Below, in pieces: positions 14,927-23,708 of a DNA stretch of 45,319 bases. Made by a program: the position numbers and the translations under genes. Under the pieces are notes generated by a model that saw only the letters and a program-made list of their open reading frames with translations, did no database searches and was not told the origin of the DNA. Location: NCBI GenBank assembly GCA_910588285.1, contig CAJUQB010000037.1:1-45319 (forward strand), given 5' to 3'. This stretch comes from an uncultured Lachnospiraceae bacterium (GTDB lineage Bacteria > Bacillota > Clostridia > Lachnospirales > Lachnospiraceae). The first letter of the stretch is position 1, and every line of letters starts with the position of its first letter.

Positions 14927-15739
14927 ATGAAGATAGGAAGATATGATTTTGATGTGGCCCATCACACCTATGTGATGGGAATTTTAAATGTAACGCCGGA
15001 TTCCTTTTCCGACGGGGGCAGGTACAATACCATGGAGCAGGCCCTTGCCCATGCACAGCAGATGGTAAGGGAGGGTGCCCATATCCTGGATATCGGCGGA
15101 GAATCCACCAGGCCGGGACATGTTCCCATCTCAGAGGAGGAGGAGATTCAGCGGACCGCTTCCGTGGTGGAACGGCTGCGGCGGGAGTTTGACCTGCCTC
15201 TTTCTATCGACACCCACAAGGCGGCTGTGGCGGCCGCTGCCATCGAGGCGGGGGCAGATCTGGTCAATGACGTATGGGGTCTGAAATACGACCCCGGGAT
15301 GGCGGCCCTGATTGCCGAAAAGGAGGTGGCATGCTGTCTGATGCACAACCGGGCCAATGACAGCTACGGGAATTTTATGGAGGAGGTGCTCACAGAGCTT
15401 GCCGATACCTTAACGCTGGCAGAGCAGGCCGGGATCCAGCGGGAGCGGATCCTGCTTGACCCGGGGGTTGGCTTTGGAAAGAACTATTGGCAGAATCTTG
15501 AGATTCTGGATTCCCTGGAGAAGCTGCATGCATTGGGCTGCCCGCTGCTGCTGGGAGCCTCCCGCAAGTCGGTGGTCGGCCTGACCCTGGACCTGCCGGT
15601 GGATCAGAGGCTGGAGGGGACGCTGGTGACCACGGTGTACGCCGTGCAGAAGGGGTATGCCTTTGTGCGGGTGCATGACGTGAAGGAGCATGTGAGGGCA
15701 ATCCGGATGACAGAGGCCATTCGGGACGGATGGAGGTAG
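14927..15739 (+). CDS. folP: Dihydropteroate synthase
   Basis: Joins p-aminobenzoate to the hydroxymethyl-dihydropterin diphosphate; it is the sulfonamide target. The TIM-barrel motifs are clear: MGILNVTPDSFSDGG, DIGGESTRPG, DTHKAAVAA, NDVWG, LDPGVGFGK, and GASRKS for phosphate binding. The length of 270 aa is typical. ATG 14927 is preceded by AAGGAG (8 nt). The frame is open further upstream, but those codons overlap the HD gene and do not look like the family. The stop is 3 nt before the folB-folK start. Confidence 0.96.
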   Translation: MKIGRYDFDVAHHTYVMGILNVTPDSFSDGGRYNTMEQALAHAQQMVREGAHILDIGGESTRPGHVPISEEEEIQRTASVVERLRREFDLPLSIDTHKAAVAAAAIEAGADLVNDVWGLKYDPGMAALIAEKEVACCLMHNRANDSYGNFMEEVLTELADTLTLAEQAGIQRERILLDPGVGFGKNYWQNLEILDSLEKLHALGCPLLLGASRKSVVGLTLDLPVDQRLEGTLVTTVYAVQKGYAFVRVHDVKEHVRAIRMTEAIRDGWR

Positions 15740-15742
15740 CAT

Positions 15743-16570
15743 ATGGATCAGATAAAAATCAGCCGCCTGGAGGTGTTCGGCAATCATGGGGTCTTTCCGG
15801 AGGAGACAAAGCTGGGACAGAAATTTTTGGTGAATGCCACCCTCTATACGGATACTAGGGGCGCAGGCTTGACGGACGATCTGAAGCAGTCCATCCACTA
15901 CGGAGAAGTGTGCCATGAGATCCACCAGTTTCTCCGGCAGCATACCTGCCGGCTCATTGAAGCGGCGGCGGAGCAGCTGGCAGAGCATTTGCTGCTGGGA
16001 ATCCCCCGGCTGCAGAGGCTGGATCTGGAGATCCTAAAGCCCTGGGCGCCGATCGGCCTGTCCCTGGATACGGTCTCCGTGTGCATTTCCAGGGGCTGGC
16101 ATGAGGCGTATCTTGCGCTGGGCTCCAACCTGGGAGATCGGGAAGGGTATCTGACAAAGGCGGTGGAAAAGCTGCGGGGGATTTCCGGCTGCCGGGTGGA
16201 GCAGGTTTCGGATTTCATTGAGACAGAGCCCTACGGAGGTGTGGAGCAGGCCCCCTTTTTGAATGGGTGCCTGAAGCTGTCCACCATCCGGACCCCCTGG
16301 GAGCTTCTGGGGGAGATGAACCGGATTGAGGCCGAGGCAGGCCGGGAGCGGCTGGTGCACTGGGGGCCGCGAACCCTGGATCTGGATCTGATTTTCTATG
16401 ATGATCTGGTGACCGAGGAGCCCCGGCTTCTTCTGCCCCATCCGGATCTGGCAAACCGCACCTTTGTACTGGAGCCTCTGGCACAGCTATGCCCCTATAA
16501 GCGCCATCCGGTGACCGGGGAAACCGTGCTTGCCATGCTTAAGAGGCTGACAGAAGGAGGGCAGGAATGA
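15743..16570 (+). CDS. folBK: FolB-FolK fusion: dihydroneopterin aldolase and HPPK
   Basis: A natural fusion of two consecutive steps. Residues 1-118 are dihydroneopterin aldolase (VFGNHGVFPEE, IHYGEVCHEI, LIEAAAEQLAEHLL). Residues 120-275 are hydroxymethyl-dihydropterin pyrophosphokinase (AYLALGSNLGDREGYL, ETEPYGGVEQAPFLNGC, WGPRTLDLDLIFYDD, LPHPDLANRTFVLEPL). Substrate can pass from aldolase to kinase within one protein and then to FolP encoded just upstream. GGAGGTAG precedes the ATG. The last 4 bp overlap the next gene's ATG (ATGA), which implies translational coupling. Confidence 0.95.
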   Translation: MDQIKISRLEVFGNHGVFPEETKLGQKFLVNATLYTDTRGAGLTDDLKQSIHYGEVCHEIHQFLRQHTCRLIEAAAEQLAEHLLLGIPRLQRLDLEILKPWAPIGLSLDTVSVCISRGWHEAYLALGSNLGDREGYLTKAVEKLRGISGCRVEQVSDFIETEPYGGVEQAPFLNGCLKLSTIRTPWELLGEMNRIEAEAGRERLVHWGPRTLDLDLIFYDDLVTEEPRLLLPHPDLANRTFVLEPLAQLCPYKRHPVTGETVLAMLKRLTEGGQE

Positions 16571-18429
16571 GCTTGGGTACATTATTAAATGGACATTTAA
16601 TTTTGGCTGACGGCGCCATGGGCACATACTATCAGGAACGGTTCAAAAAGAGGAATCCGGAGACGCAAAACATCAGGCATCCGGAGCGGATTGTGGCGAT
16701 TCACAGGGAGTATCTGGCCGCAGGCGCCCGGCTGCTGCGAACCAACAGCTTTGCCTCCAATCTGGAGACGCTATTGGGGCGGGAGCAGGAGGAGCTGCCC
16801 CGGGAGCAGCAGCTGTCAGTCATTTCCGAAAATGTGCGGGCAGCCTATGGCAATGCCCTTTTGGCTGTGGAACAGGAGGGCCTAAGACCCTGGGGCCAGG
16901 AGCTTCCGAATGCGGAGATATCTCCGAAAACGGCGGTGTATCTGGCGGGAGATATCGGACCGATTCCGGAGCGGGGCCGGGAGGAGGAGGAGCTGCTGGA
17001 GGAGTATCAGGCCATGGTGGATGCCCTGATGGACGCGGGAGCCAGGCTCCTGTGGTTTGAGACCTTTGCAGACCTTTCCTATATCCGCCGGGCAGCAGCC
17101 TATGCCAAGGCCAGGGGAGAGGTGTTTATCCAGGCCAGCTTCTGCCTGAATAAGTTCGGGTACACCCGCGGGGGCATCAGCGCCGCCAGCCTGCTGGCAG
17201 AAGTAAAGGAATGCAATGTTGTGGATGGTATTGGGTTTAACTGCGGCGTGGGCCCGGCCCATATGTACCAGCTGCTGCAGCCCCTTGATTTCGGGGATCT
17301 GGCAGTGTCGGTGTTTCCCAATTCCGGTTATTCCGACATTTTACAGGACCGGGCCGGATACCAGGAGAACAGTGCCTATTTTCTGGAGAGCATGAAGAAA
17401 ATCGTATCTCTGGGCATCAACATTGCCGGAGGATGCTGCGGAACCAGGCCGGAATATATTGCAAGGATGGCCAGGGAGCTTCCAAAGGCAGCGGCAGTGC
17501 GGGGCGGCAGTTCCGGAGCAAGGGCCGGGGAGGGATGCCTCAACAAGGGGGGAAATCCCCTGTATCGCAAGCTTCTGGCCGGGGAAAAGCCGGTGGTGGT
17601 GGAGCTGGACCCGCCCCATGACGGAAATTGTGAAAAGATTCTCAAGGGAGCCGTGCTGCTGCAGGAGGCCGGGGTGGATCTGGTAACCTTCTCCGATTCC
17701 CCCATGGGAAAAATGCGGGCAGATTCCATTATGACCGGAGCCAGGATCCAGCGGGATCTTATGATGCCTGTGATGCCCCATGTGACCTGCCGTGATAAGA
17801 ACCGGATCGCAATGGGCGGGGCTTTCTTCGGGGCACATATGAACGGCATCCGCAATCTGCTGCTGATTACCGGGGATCCGGTGCCTGCGGGGGATCGAAG
17901 CGGTGTAACCGGCGTGTTTGATTTCAATTCCATGAAGCTGATGGAGTATCTGCGCCGGATGAATCTGGAATATTTTCCGAATGATCCCATTGTATATGGC
18001 GGGGCGCTGAACCAGGGGCGGGCCAATCTGGACAAGGAGATTGCCCGGGTACAAAAAAAACTGGAGGCAGGTGCGGATTATTTTCTGACCCAGCCGGTGT
18101 TTAGCCGGGAGGATGCCATGCGTATTGCCGCTGTGAAGGAGCAGACCGGTGCGAAGATCCTATGCGGGATTATGCCTCTGGTCAGCTACCGCAATGCCAG
18201 CTTTATGAAAAATGAGGTGTTTGGCATCTGCGTTCCGGAGGAGGTGGTGGAACGCTACCATCCCCAAATGAGCCGCAGCCAGGGGGAGGAGACAGGCATT
18301 GCCCTGGCCCTGGAGATGATGGAGGTTCTTTCGGACATTGCGGATGGCTATTATTTTATGGTGCCCTTTAACCGGGTGGAAATGATCTGCAGGATTATAA
18401 AGAGGATGAATGAGACATGCAGGATTTAA
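16567..18429 (+). CDS. Bifunctional homocysteine S-methyltransferase / methylenetetrahydrofolate reductase
   Basis: A 620-aa fusion. Residues 1-305 are a homocysteine methyltransferase barrel (ILADGAMGTYYQE, TNSFASN) with zinc cysteines in GFNCGVGP and GGCCGTRPEYI. Residues about 335-615 are an MTHFR domain (VVVELDPPHDGN, SDSPMGKMRADS, PHVTCRDKNR, LLITGDPVP, YFLTQPVFSRED, CGIMPLVSYRNA). It resembles Bacillus YitJ-type proteins. The MTHFR half makes methyl-THF for the methionine synthase encoded next. AAGGAGG lies inside the end of folBK. The 3' end overlaps the next start by 13 bp. Confidence 0.93.
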   Translation: MSLGTLLNGHLILADGAMGTYYQERFKKRNPETQNIRHPERIVAIHREYLAAGARLLRTNSFASNLETLLGREQEELPREQQLSVISENVRAAYGNALLAVEQEGLRPWGQELPNAEISPKTAVYLAGDIGPIPERGREEEELLEEYQAMVDALMDAGARLLWFETFADLSYIRRAAAYAKARGEVFIQASFCLNKFGYTRGGISAASLLAEVKECNVVDGIGFNCGVGPAHMYQLLQPLDFGDLAVSVFPNSGYSDILQDRAGYQENSAYFLESMKKIVSLGINIAGGCCGTRPEYIARMARELPKAAAVRGGSSGARAGEGCLNKGGNPLYRKLLAGEKPVVVELDPPHDGNCEKILKGAVLLQEAGVDLVTFSDSPMGKMRADSIMTGARIQRDLMMPVMPHVTCRDKNRIAMGGAFFGAHMNGIRNLLLITGDPVPAGDRSGVTGVFDFNSMKLMEYLRRMNLEYFPNDPIVYGGALNQGRANLDKEIARVQKKLEAGADYFLTQPVFSREDAMRIAAVKEQTGAKILCGIMPLVSYRNASFMKNEVFGICVPEEVVERYHPQMSRSQGEETGIALALEMMEVLSDIADGYYFMVPFNRVEMICRIIKRMNETCRI

Positions 18430-20915
18430 AACATATATTAAATGAAAATATAATTTTACTGGATGGAGCTACAGGGACCAACCTGCAAAGGAAGGGAATG
18501 CCGGCAGGCGTCTGTCCGGAGCTGTGGATTCTGGAGCATCCGAAGGCATTGCTTGAGCTTCAGCAGGGGTATCGGGAGGCAGGCAGCAGGATCCTCTATG
18601 CGCCCACCTTTTCCGGCAATCGGGTAAAGCTTCGGGAGTACGGCCTGGAGGGAAGGCTGCCAGAGATCAACCGGCGGCTGACAGCTCTGACCCGACAGGC
18701 CGCAGGGGAGTACTGCTATGTGGCAGGGAACCTTACCATGACCGGAGCCTCCCTGGCCCCGGTGGGGGATATGGATTTTGAAGAGCTGGTGGATATTTAT
18801 AAGGAGCAGGTGCAGGCAATTGCTGCTGCCGGCGCGGATCTTTTTGTGGTGGAGACCATGATGAGTGTCCAGGAATGCCGGGCAGCAGTGCTGGCAGTGA
18901 AGGAGACGACAGAGCTTCCGGTGTTTGTGACCATCACCCTGGAGGAGAACGGAAGGACCCTGTATGGCAGCGATCCGGTGACAGCTCTGGTGACCCTGCA
19001 GGCCCTGGGGGCGGATGCCTTTGGCATCAATTGTTCAGCAGGCCCGGATGCCCTGCTTTCGATTTTTCAGGAGCTTGGGGAGTATGCCAGGATTCCCCTG
19101 ATTGCCAAGCCAAATGCCGGCCTGCCCAGGCTGGTGGAGGGAAGAACGGTATTTGACATGCCAAAGGAGGAGTTTGCGGCCCATATGAAGGCCCTGGTGG
19201 AGGCAGGGGCATCCATCATCGGGGGCTGCTGCGGGACGGATCCTTCCTATATTGCGGAGCTGGCCAAGGCGGTATCCGGCGGGAGGCCGGCAGTCCGGCA
19301 GCCGGGAAGGGCCAAAAGGATTCTCACCAGCGAGCGGGGCAGGTGCGAAATTGGACTGGAGGGTCCCTTCCTCATGGTGGGCGAGCGGATCAATCCTACC
19401 GGCAAAAAGAAGCTGCAGGAGCAGCTTCGGGCAGGAGACCTGACACTGGTGGGAGAGATGGCCCGGGAGCAGGCGGCCCAGGGGGCAGCCCTTCTGGACA
19501 TCAATGTGGGTATGGGCGGCATTGACGAGAAGGCCATGATGGAGGCTGTGGTGGATGAGGTGGCCAGCCTGGTGGAGCTTCCTCTGTGCATAGATTCCAG
19601 CAGCCCCCAGGTGGTGGAGGCTGCCCTGCGCCGGTATCCCGGCCGGGCGCTGGTGAATTCCGTTTCCTGTGAGCAGGTGAAGCTTCAGCTCCTTCCTGTG
19701 GTGAAGAAGTACGGGGCCATGTTTATCCTGCTTCCCCTGACCGATGAGGGGCTGCCTGGGAATCAGAAGGAGCGGTGGGACAACATCTGTTCTGTGTGGG
19801 AGAAGGCTCGTGCCCTGGGCTTTGAGAAGGAGGATCTTGTGGTGGACGGCCTGGTTGCCGCTGTGGCGGCTGAGCCCATGGCTGCCCGGGAGACCCTGGC
19901 CACAATAAAACGGTGCCGTCAGGAGGGCTTTGCCACCATCTGCGGCCTGTCCAACATTTCCTTCGGCCTGCCGGAGCGGGCCTATGTGAACAGTGTATTC
20001 CTGGCCATGGCAGTAAAATGCGGCCTGACGATGGCGATTGCGAACCCTTCCCAGGGGCTGTTTAACCGCAGTGTCTATGCGGCAGACTTGCTGCTGGGCC
20101 GGGAGGGAGCTGCCCTCCGGTATGTGGAGAACAGCCAGCGGCTGAAGGAAGAGGAGGAGCGGGCGGTCCGGACAGGAAGCCAAAAAACGGCCCAGGGGGA
20201 GCCAGCCCGTGCAGCGTCCAGGCAGGATGCGGAGGCTGCCCAGGAGCTTCCGTCCAGGCAGGATGCGGAGGCTGCCCAGGAGCTTCCGGCCTGGCGGGAG
20301 CAGCTTTATCAGGATGTCCTGAAGGGGAGGACAAAGCAGATAAAAGCCCACATCACAGACGCCCTTAAGCAGGGAGCAGCTGCTGAAGATATATTAAATC
20401 ATATTTTAATTCCTGCTATTAATGAGGTGGGAGAGCTATTTAACCGGCAGCGGTATTTCCTGCCGCAGCTGATATTAAGCGCAAAGGCTATGGAGACGGG
20501 AGTGGAAGTGCTGGAGCCGGGGCTTTTGGCCTGCCGGGGAGAGAGCCAGGGGCCGACAGTGGTAATTGCCACGGTGAAAGGGGACATCCATGATATCGGC
20601 AAGAACCTGGTGGCCCTGATGATGAGAAATTATGGCTTCCGGGTCATAGATCTTGGAAAGGATGTGGATAAGGAGGAGATTCTGGGGGCTGCTGCGGCAG
20701 AACAGGCAGATGTGATCGCCCTCTCGGCCCTGATGACTACCACCATGAGCTACATGCGGGAGGTAATTGCAGCGGCCAGGGAGGCCAAGATAGGGGCCAG
20801 GGTAATTGTAGGCGGAGCGGCAGTGACAGAGGAGTATGCCCGGGAAATCGGAGCGGACGGCTACTCCAAGGATGCGGTGGGAGCCGTGGAGCTGGTACAG
20901 AGGCTGTTACCTTAG
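18417..20915 (+). CDS. metH: Cobalamin-dependent methionine synthase without reactivation domain
   Basis: An 832-aa enzyme transferring methyl from methyl-THF to homocysteine through cobalamin. The modules in order are: homocysteine domain, about 1-290 (LLDGATGTNLQRKG; zinc Cys in NCSAGP and GGCCGTDPSYI); pterin-binding barrel, about 315-575 (VGERINPTGKKKLQ, LDINVGMGG, CIDSSSPQ, GLSNISFGLP); a linker with a perfect 12-residue duplication; a helical cap; and a B12-binding domain with D723-x-H725-x-x-G728 (GDIHDIGKNLV). The C-terminal AdoMet reactivation domain is absent, as is common in Clostridia, so a separate activator is expected. It has its own homocysteine domain although the preceding gene has one too. 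Confidence 0.94.
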   Translation: MQDLKHILNENIILLDGATGTNLQRKGMPAGVCPELWILEHPKALLELQQGYREAGSRILYAPTFSGNRVKLREYGLEGRLPEINRRLTALTRQAAGEYCYVAGNLTMTGASLAPVGDMDFEELVDIYKEQVQAIAAAGADLFVVETMMSVQECRAAVLAVKETTELPVFVTITLEENGRTLYGSDPVTALVTLQALGADAFGINCSAGPDALLSIFQELGEYARIPLIAKPNAGLPRLVEGRTVFDMPKEEFAAHMKALVEAGASIIGGCCGTDPSYIAELAKAVSGGRPAVRQPGRAKRILTSERGRCEIGLEGPFLMVGERINPTGKKKLQEQLRAGDLTLVGEMAREQAAQGAALLDINVGMGGIDEKAMMEAVVDEVASLVELPLCIDSSSPQVVEAALRRYPGRALVNSVSCEQVKLQLLPVVKKYGAMFILLPLTDEGLPGNQKERWDNICSVWEKARALGFEKEDLVVDGLVAAVAAEPMAARETLATIKRCRQEGFATICGLSNISFGLPERAYVNSVFLAMAVKCGLTMAIANPSQGLFNRSVYAADLLLGREGAALRYVENSQRLKEEEERAVRTGSQKTAQGEPARAASRQDAEAAQELPSRQDAEAAQELPAWREQLYQDVLKGRTKQIKAHITDALKQGAAAEDILNHILIPAINEVGELFNRQRYFLPQLILSAKAMETGVEVLEPGLLACRGESQGPTVVIATVKGDIHDIGKNLVALMMRNYGFRVIDLGKDVDKEEILGAAAAEQADVIALSALMTTTMSYMREVIAAAREAKIGARVIVGGAAVTEEYAREIGADGYSKDAVGAVELVQRLLP
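20217..20288 (+). repeat. Perfect 36-bp tandem duplication in metH
   Basis: Two identical 36-bp units (20217-20252 and 20253-20288) encode SRQDAEAAQELP twice, followed by a diverged AW. They fall in the linker between the pterin and B12 modules, where extra length can be tolerated. Complete identity of the units suggests a recent event. Confidence 0.95.
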
Positions 20916-20958
20916 CAGCGGTATCCGGGCAATTCAAGCTGTGGAAGGAGGAAGAACT

Positions 20959-21789
20959 ATGGGCGAGAAAAACTATCACGACAATCCACTGGTTAAAATC
21001 TGGAATGTAATTTATCCGATTTTTATTTACTATGTCATATCGAATGTGGCGATGTATCTGTTTCTCTTTGCACTGCAGATCACGGAGGAAACCTACAGCC
21101 AGTCTTACACCATGCTGCAGACCATTGCCACGGCATTGTGCCTGCCGGTGCTGTTACATTTCTACCGGAGAGATCAGCTGCTGTGTACGGTATTTCAGCA
21201 GCGCCTGCATCATGGGGCGGCAGAAATCAAGCTAAAGAGGAAAATATTAAATTGTGTTTTGACTTTTTGCGGCGGCGCTTTGGCAGGGCTTGCCCTGAAC
21301 CAGATCATTTCGGCCACCGGGCTGATTCAGGTGTCGGAGGGCTATCGGCAGGTGACCAGCCATTTTTATGGCGGCGGGATCCTTTTTGAGGTCCTTGGAG
21401 TGGGGATTCTGATTCCCATTGCCGAGGAGCTTCTCTACCGCGGGATTGTGTATGGCAGGCTGGCCGACTGGATTGGGATCCCGGCGGCTATGGCAGTGTC
21501 AGCCTTGATTTTCGGCGGCCTTCATATGAATCTGGTACAGTTCCTCTATGCCTTCCTGATGGGGCTGCTGCTGGCATATTTCCTGGAGACGACCCACAGC
21601 CTGTCGGGCTGCATCTGTGCCCACCTGGGGGCAAACCTGCTGACCCTGTTCCGGGTGGAGAGCGGCGCGCTGTCCTTTCTGGAGGCAGGGCCGGGGGCCT
21701 ACTGGGGGACCACAGCGGCAGCGGCGGCCCTGGCAGCCCTCCTTGTGCTGGTGCTGTACCGCTGTAACCGGGCGGAGGCGCAGTACTAG
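20959..21789 (+). CDS. CPBP-family intramembrane glutamic protease
   Basis: A 276-aa polytopic membrane protein of the CAAX protease / bacteriocin-processing (Abi, CPBP) family. Motif 1 is IAEELLYRGIVYG (EExxYR type), motif 2 is FGGLHMNLVQFLYA, and motif 3 is CAHLGANLL, which together carry the catalytic Glu and His residues. The hydrophobic segments span nearly the whole protein. AAGGAGG is 7 nt from the ATG, and it starts 43 nt after metH, so it may be the last gene of that operon, though a functional link to folate is not apparent. The substrate is unknown. Confidence 0.85.
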   Translation: MGEKNYHDNPLVKIWNVIYPIFIYYVISNVAMYLFLFALQITEETYSQSYTMLQTIATALCLPVLLHFYRRDQLLCTVFQQRLHHGAAEIKLKRKILNCVLTFCGGALAGLALNQIISATGLIQVSEGYRQVTSHFYGGGILFEVLGVGILIPIAEELLYRGIVYGRLADWIGIPAAMAVSALIFGGLHMNLVQFLYAFLMGLLLAYFLETTHSLSGCICAHLGANLLTLFRVESGALSFLEAGPGAYWGTTAAAAALAALLVLVLYRCNRAEAQY

Positions 21790-21808
21790 CGAAAATTCAA
21801 ACACGCTC
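21788..21808. repeat. Possible end fragment of palindromic element A
   Basis: GCGAAAATTCAAACACGCTC just after the CPBP stop codon resembles the outer end of element A (GAATTTTCAAATACGCTC at 1691-1708). It may be a decayed copy. The match is short, so this is tentative. Confidence 0.35.
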
Positions 21809-21862
21809 CACAGGCGCTTCGGATGGATGAGAGAAGAATTTATAATGAAAACAGGAAAACGC

Positions 21863-21890
21863 TAAAGAAACAGGCTTATGGAACCGATAT
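21863..21890 (+). promoter_or_regulatory. Sigma-28 (SigD/FliA)-like promoter
   Basis: TAAA (21863-21866), a 16-nt spacer, then ACCGATAT (21883-21890). The sigma-28 consensus is TAAA, about 15 nt, GCCGATAA. It lies 50 nt upstream of a gene whose product resembles the C-terminal domain of flagellar cap protein FliD. Confidence 0.5.
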
Positions 21891-21939
21891 ATAGGATAGA
21901 CAAGGATGTCTTTTTTGACAAAGAAAAGGAGTGATAGGG

Positions 21940-22674
21940 ATGTCAAGCTTAAATTTATGGGGCGGAGGTATTTTTGGCGGTACTTCCGGCAATAATTCCA
22001 TGTCGAATTTCCTGACAGATTATGCCGCGATTAAGAACGGCAGCTATTACAAGCTGATGAAGGCATATTACGGCGGGAACGACAAGATCAGCAGCCTGGT
22101 GGATAAGGACAGCAAGTCCCAGAAGGCGACAGAGAAGGAAGAGAGCAAGAAGCTCACCCGGATCCAGAGCAATGCGGATGCATTGAAGGAAGCGGCAGAT
22201 GCGCTGACCACCACTGGCAGCAAGTCCGTATTCAAGCTGGTGGAGAAGACGGATGAGGAGGGCAATAAGTATCAGGATTACGATACGGATGCTATTTACA
22301 AGGCAGTCAACAAGTTCGTGGAGAGCTACAACAGCCTGATTGACGAGGCGGACGATACGACCTCAGATACCATTGAGAAGGCAGTGAAGAACCTGATGAC
22401 CACCACCATGAGCAATTCCAAGCTGCTCTCCAAGATGGGAATCACCATCAACAAGGACAGCAGGCTTTCCATTTCAGAGGAAGCGTTCAAGAAGGCAGAT
22501 ATGAACCAGGTGAAATCCCTGTTCCAGGGAACCAATTCCTATGCGTACCAGGTATCTGCCAGGGCCTCCATGGTGGATTACGCGGCGTCCCGGGAGGCGT
22601 CTAAGGCCAATACCTACAATAAGAACGGCGGCTACAGCGCCAATTACAATTATTCGTTCAATGATTATTTTTAG
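21940..22674 (+). CDS. FliD C-terminal-domain-like protein
   Basis: A 244-aa protein without a signal peptide. A Gly/Asn-rich N terminus (LWGGGIFGGTSGNNS) is followed by a helical region (NADALKEAADAL). The C-terminal half follows FliD-C logic: FVESYNSLIDEAD, LLSKMGITINKDSRLSISEEAF, DMNQVKSLFQG. Full FliD proteins are usually much longer, so this is a short stand-alone version, perhaps a filament- or hook-associated accessory. The tail is rich in Asn and Tyr. AAAGGAG precedes the ATG, and the sigma-28-like site upstream supports a motility or late-flagellar role. No other flagellar gene is in the window. Confidence 0.6.
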   Translation: MSSLNLWGGGIFGGTSGNNSMSNFLTDYAAIKNGSYYKLMKAYYGGNDKISSLVDKDSKSQKATEKEESKKLTRIQSNADALKEAADALTTTGSKSVFKLVEKTDEEGNKYQDYDTDAIYKAVNKFVESYNSLIDEADDTTSDTIEKAVKNLMTTTMSNSKLLSKMGITINKDSRLSISEEAFKKADMNQVKSLFQGTNSYAYQVSARASMVDYAASREASKANTYNKNGGYSANYNYSFNDYF

Positions 22675-22785
22675 GCAATTGCTTTGCAGCAGATGTGCCG
22701 GCAGTGACCGTTTCTTGTCATCTGCACAGCAGCGATCTATTGGACGAATATACCCCCGCCGAATTTGACAGGCAGTAATAAAATA

Positions 22786-22842
22786 AAAAAGAGGTATCAA
22801 CAGATGGAATGTGAGCTTTCATTGAAGTTGATACCTCTTTTT
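22786..22842. terminator. Strong bidirectional hairpin terminator
   Basis: A perfect 16-bp stem AAAAAGAGGTATCAAC / GTTGATACCTCTTTTT with a 25-nt loop. The gap before it (22675-22785) also holds an inverted repeat GCAGATG / CATCTGC and no gene that I can see. Confidence 0.8.
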
Positions 22843-22932
22843 CCTTGAAAAACCATTGCTTTGATGCTAAAATGGAGAAAGACTGAGCCGTAGAGGAAGG
22901 CGAAGCCAGTAACGGTATCTGGAGGAAAAGAT

Positions 22933-23655
22933 ATGCCCAGGCAGACAATGATGGAAAAGATACTGCAAATGAGGAAAAGGAACATTGGGAGGAGAGAGGA
23001 AGAGATGAATACGAATTATAAGCATGAGCATATAAGGAAGCAGATGGAGCTCTACAAGGAGAAGACCAGAATGCTGCAGCAGATGATGGACAGCCAGGAG
23101 GCATTGGCCAGGGAGCTGCAGGCCATGGAGAAGGAGATGGAGGCACAGCGCAAGGAGGTAGAGGCGGAACAGCATGTCGTTGTGGCCAGGCAGCCTGTTT
23201 TTGAGGAGCGCAATCAATGGAAGCAGCAGGCAGATCAGCTGCTTCAGCGGATGGACAACCTTGCGGAGCAGGCGCAGAAGATCCATGCTGCCATGGAGGG
23301 GATGGGAGCAGGCCTGGAGGGCCTGCGCCAGGAGCTGAATGACGGTCTGGAGGAGATTCGTGGGGAGCTGGCAATTGATCCGGAGGAGGAAGGCGAAGAC
23401 ATTTTTGAAAAGCTGGATAGCCTGAAGGAGGAGATTACAGAGAAGGTACACACAGAGAGCGTAAAATGCTATCGGAATGTACAGTCCCTGGTGGAGGAGA
23501 CCAAGAAGGAGCTGGAGGAGGCTTATGGCAAAAGCACTTCCGGTTCCGAAAGCAAGGGGCCCCTTAGGGCAGCCATTGTGCTGGGAGCAGTGAACGTAGG
23601 GCTGATTCTGCTGCTGGGGCTGTATGAGATGGGTGTATTTGGATTTTTATTTTAG
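22933..23655 (+). CDS. Tail-anchored coiled-coil protein of unknown function
   Basis: A 240-aa protein. Residues about 25-200 are almost entirely charged heptad-like helix (KQMELYKEKTRMLQQMMDSQ, LARELQAMEKEMEAQ, GLRQELNDGLEEI, KLDSLKEEITEKV), followed by a short Ser/Gly linker and one C-terminal membrane segment (AAIVLGAVNVGLILLLGLY). Most of it would face the cytoplasm, tethered by its tail. GGAGG lies 9 nt upstream of ATG 22933; a second ATG at 23005 also follows a GAGGAAGAG stretch. I do not recognise a family. It is followed after 53 nt by the pyrophosphatase gene. Confidence 0.6.
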   Translation: MPRQTMMEKILQMRKRNIGRREEEMNTNYKHEHIRKQMELYKEKTRMLQQMMDSQEALARELQAMEKEMEAQRKEVEAEQHVVVARQPVFEERNQWKQQADQLLQRMDNLAEQAQKIHAAMEGMGAGLEGLRQELNDGLEEIRGELAIDPEEEGEDIFEKLDSLKEEITEKVHTESVKCYRNVQSLVEETKKELEEAYGKSTSGSESKGPLRAAIVLGAVNVGLILLLGLYEMGVFGFLF

Positions 23656-23708
23656 GAAATAATAAGAGCAGCAAATAGCAACGAGAGGCAAGAAGAGGAG
23701 AGTATCAA

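Noticed and set aside
19035..20351. A 438-codon open frame opposite metH
   Set aside because: It is a shadow of a GC-rich coding strand: His/Leu/Gly/Pro-rich, with no motifs, while metH on the other strand is fully conserved.
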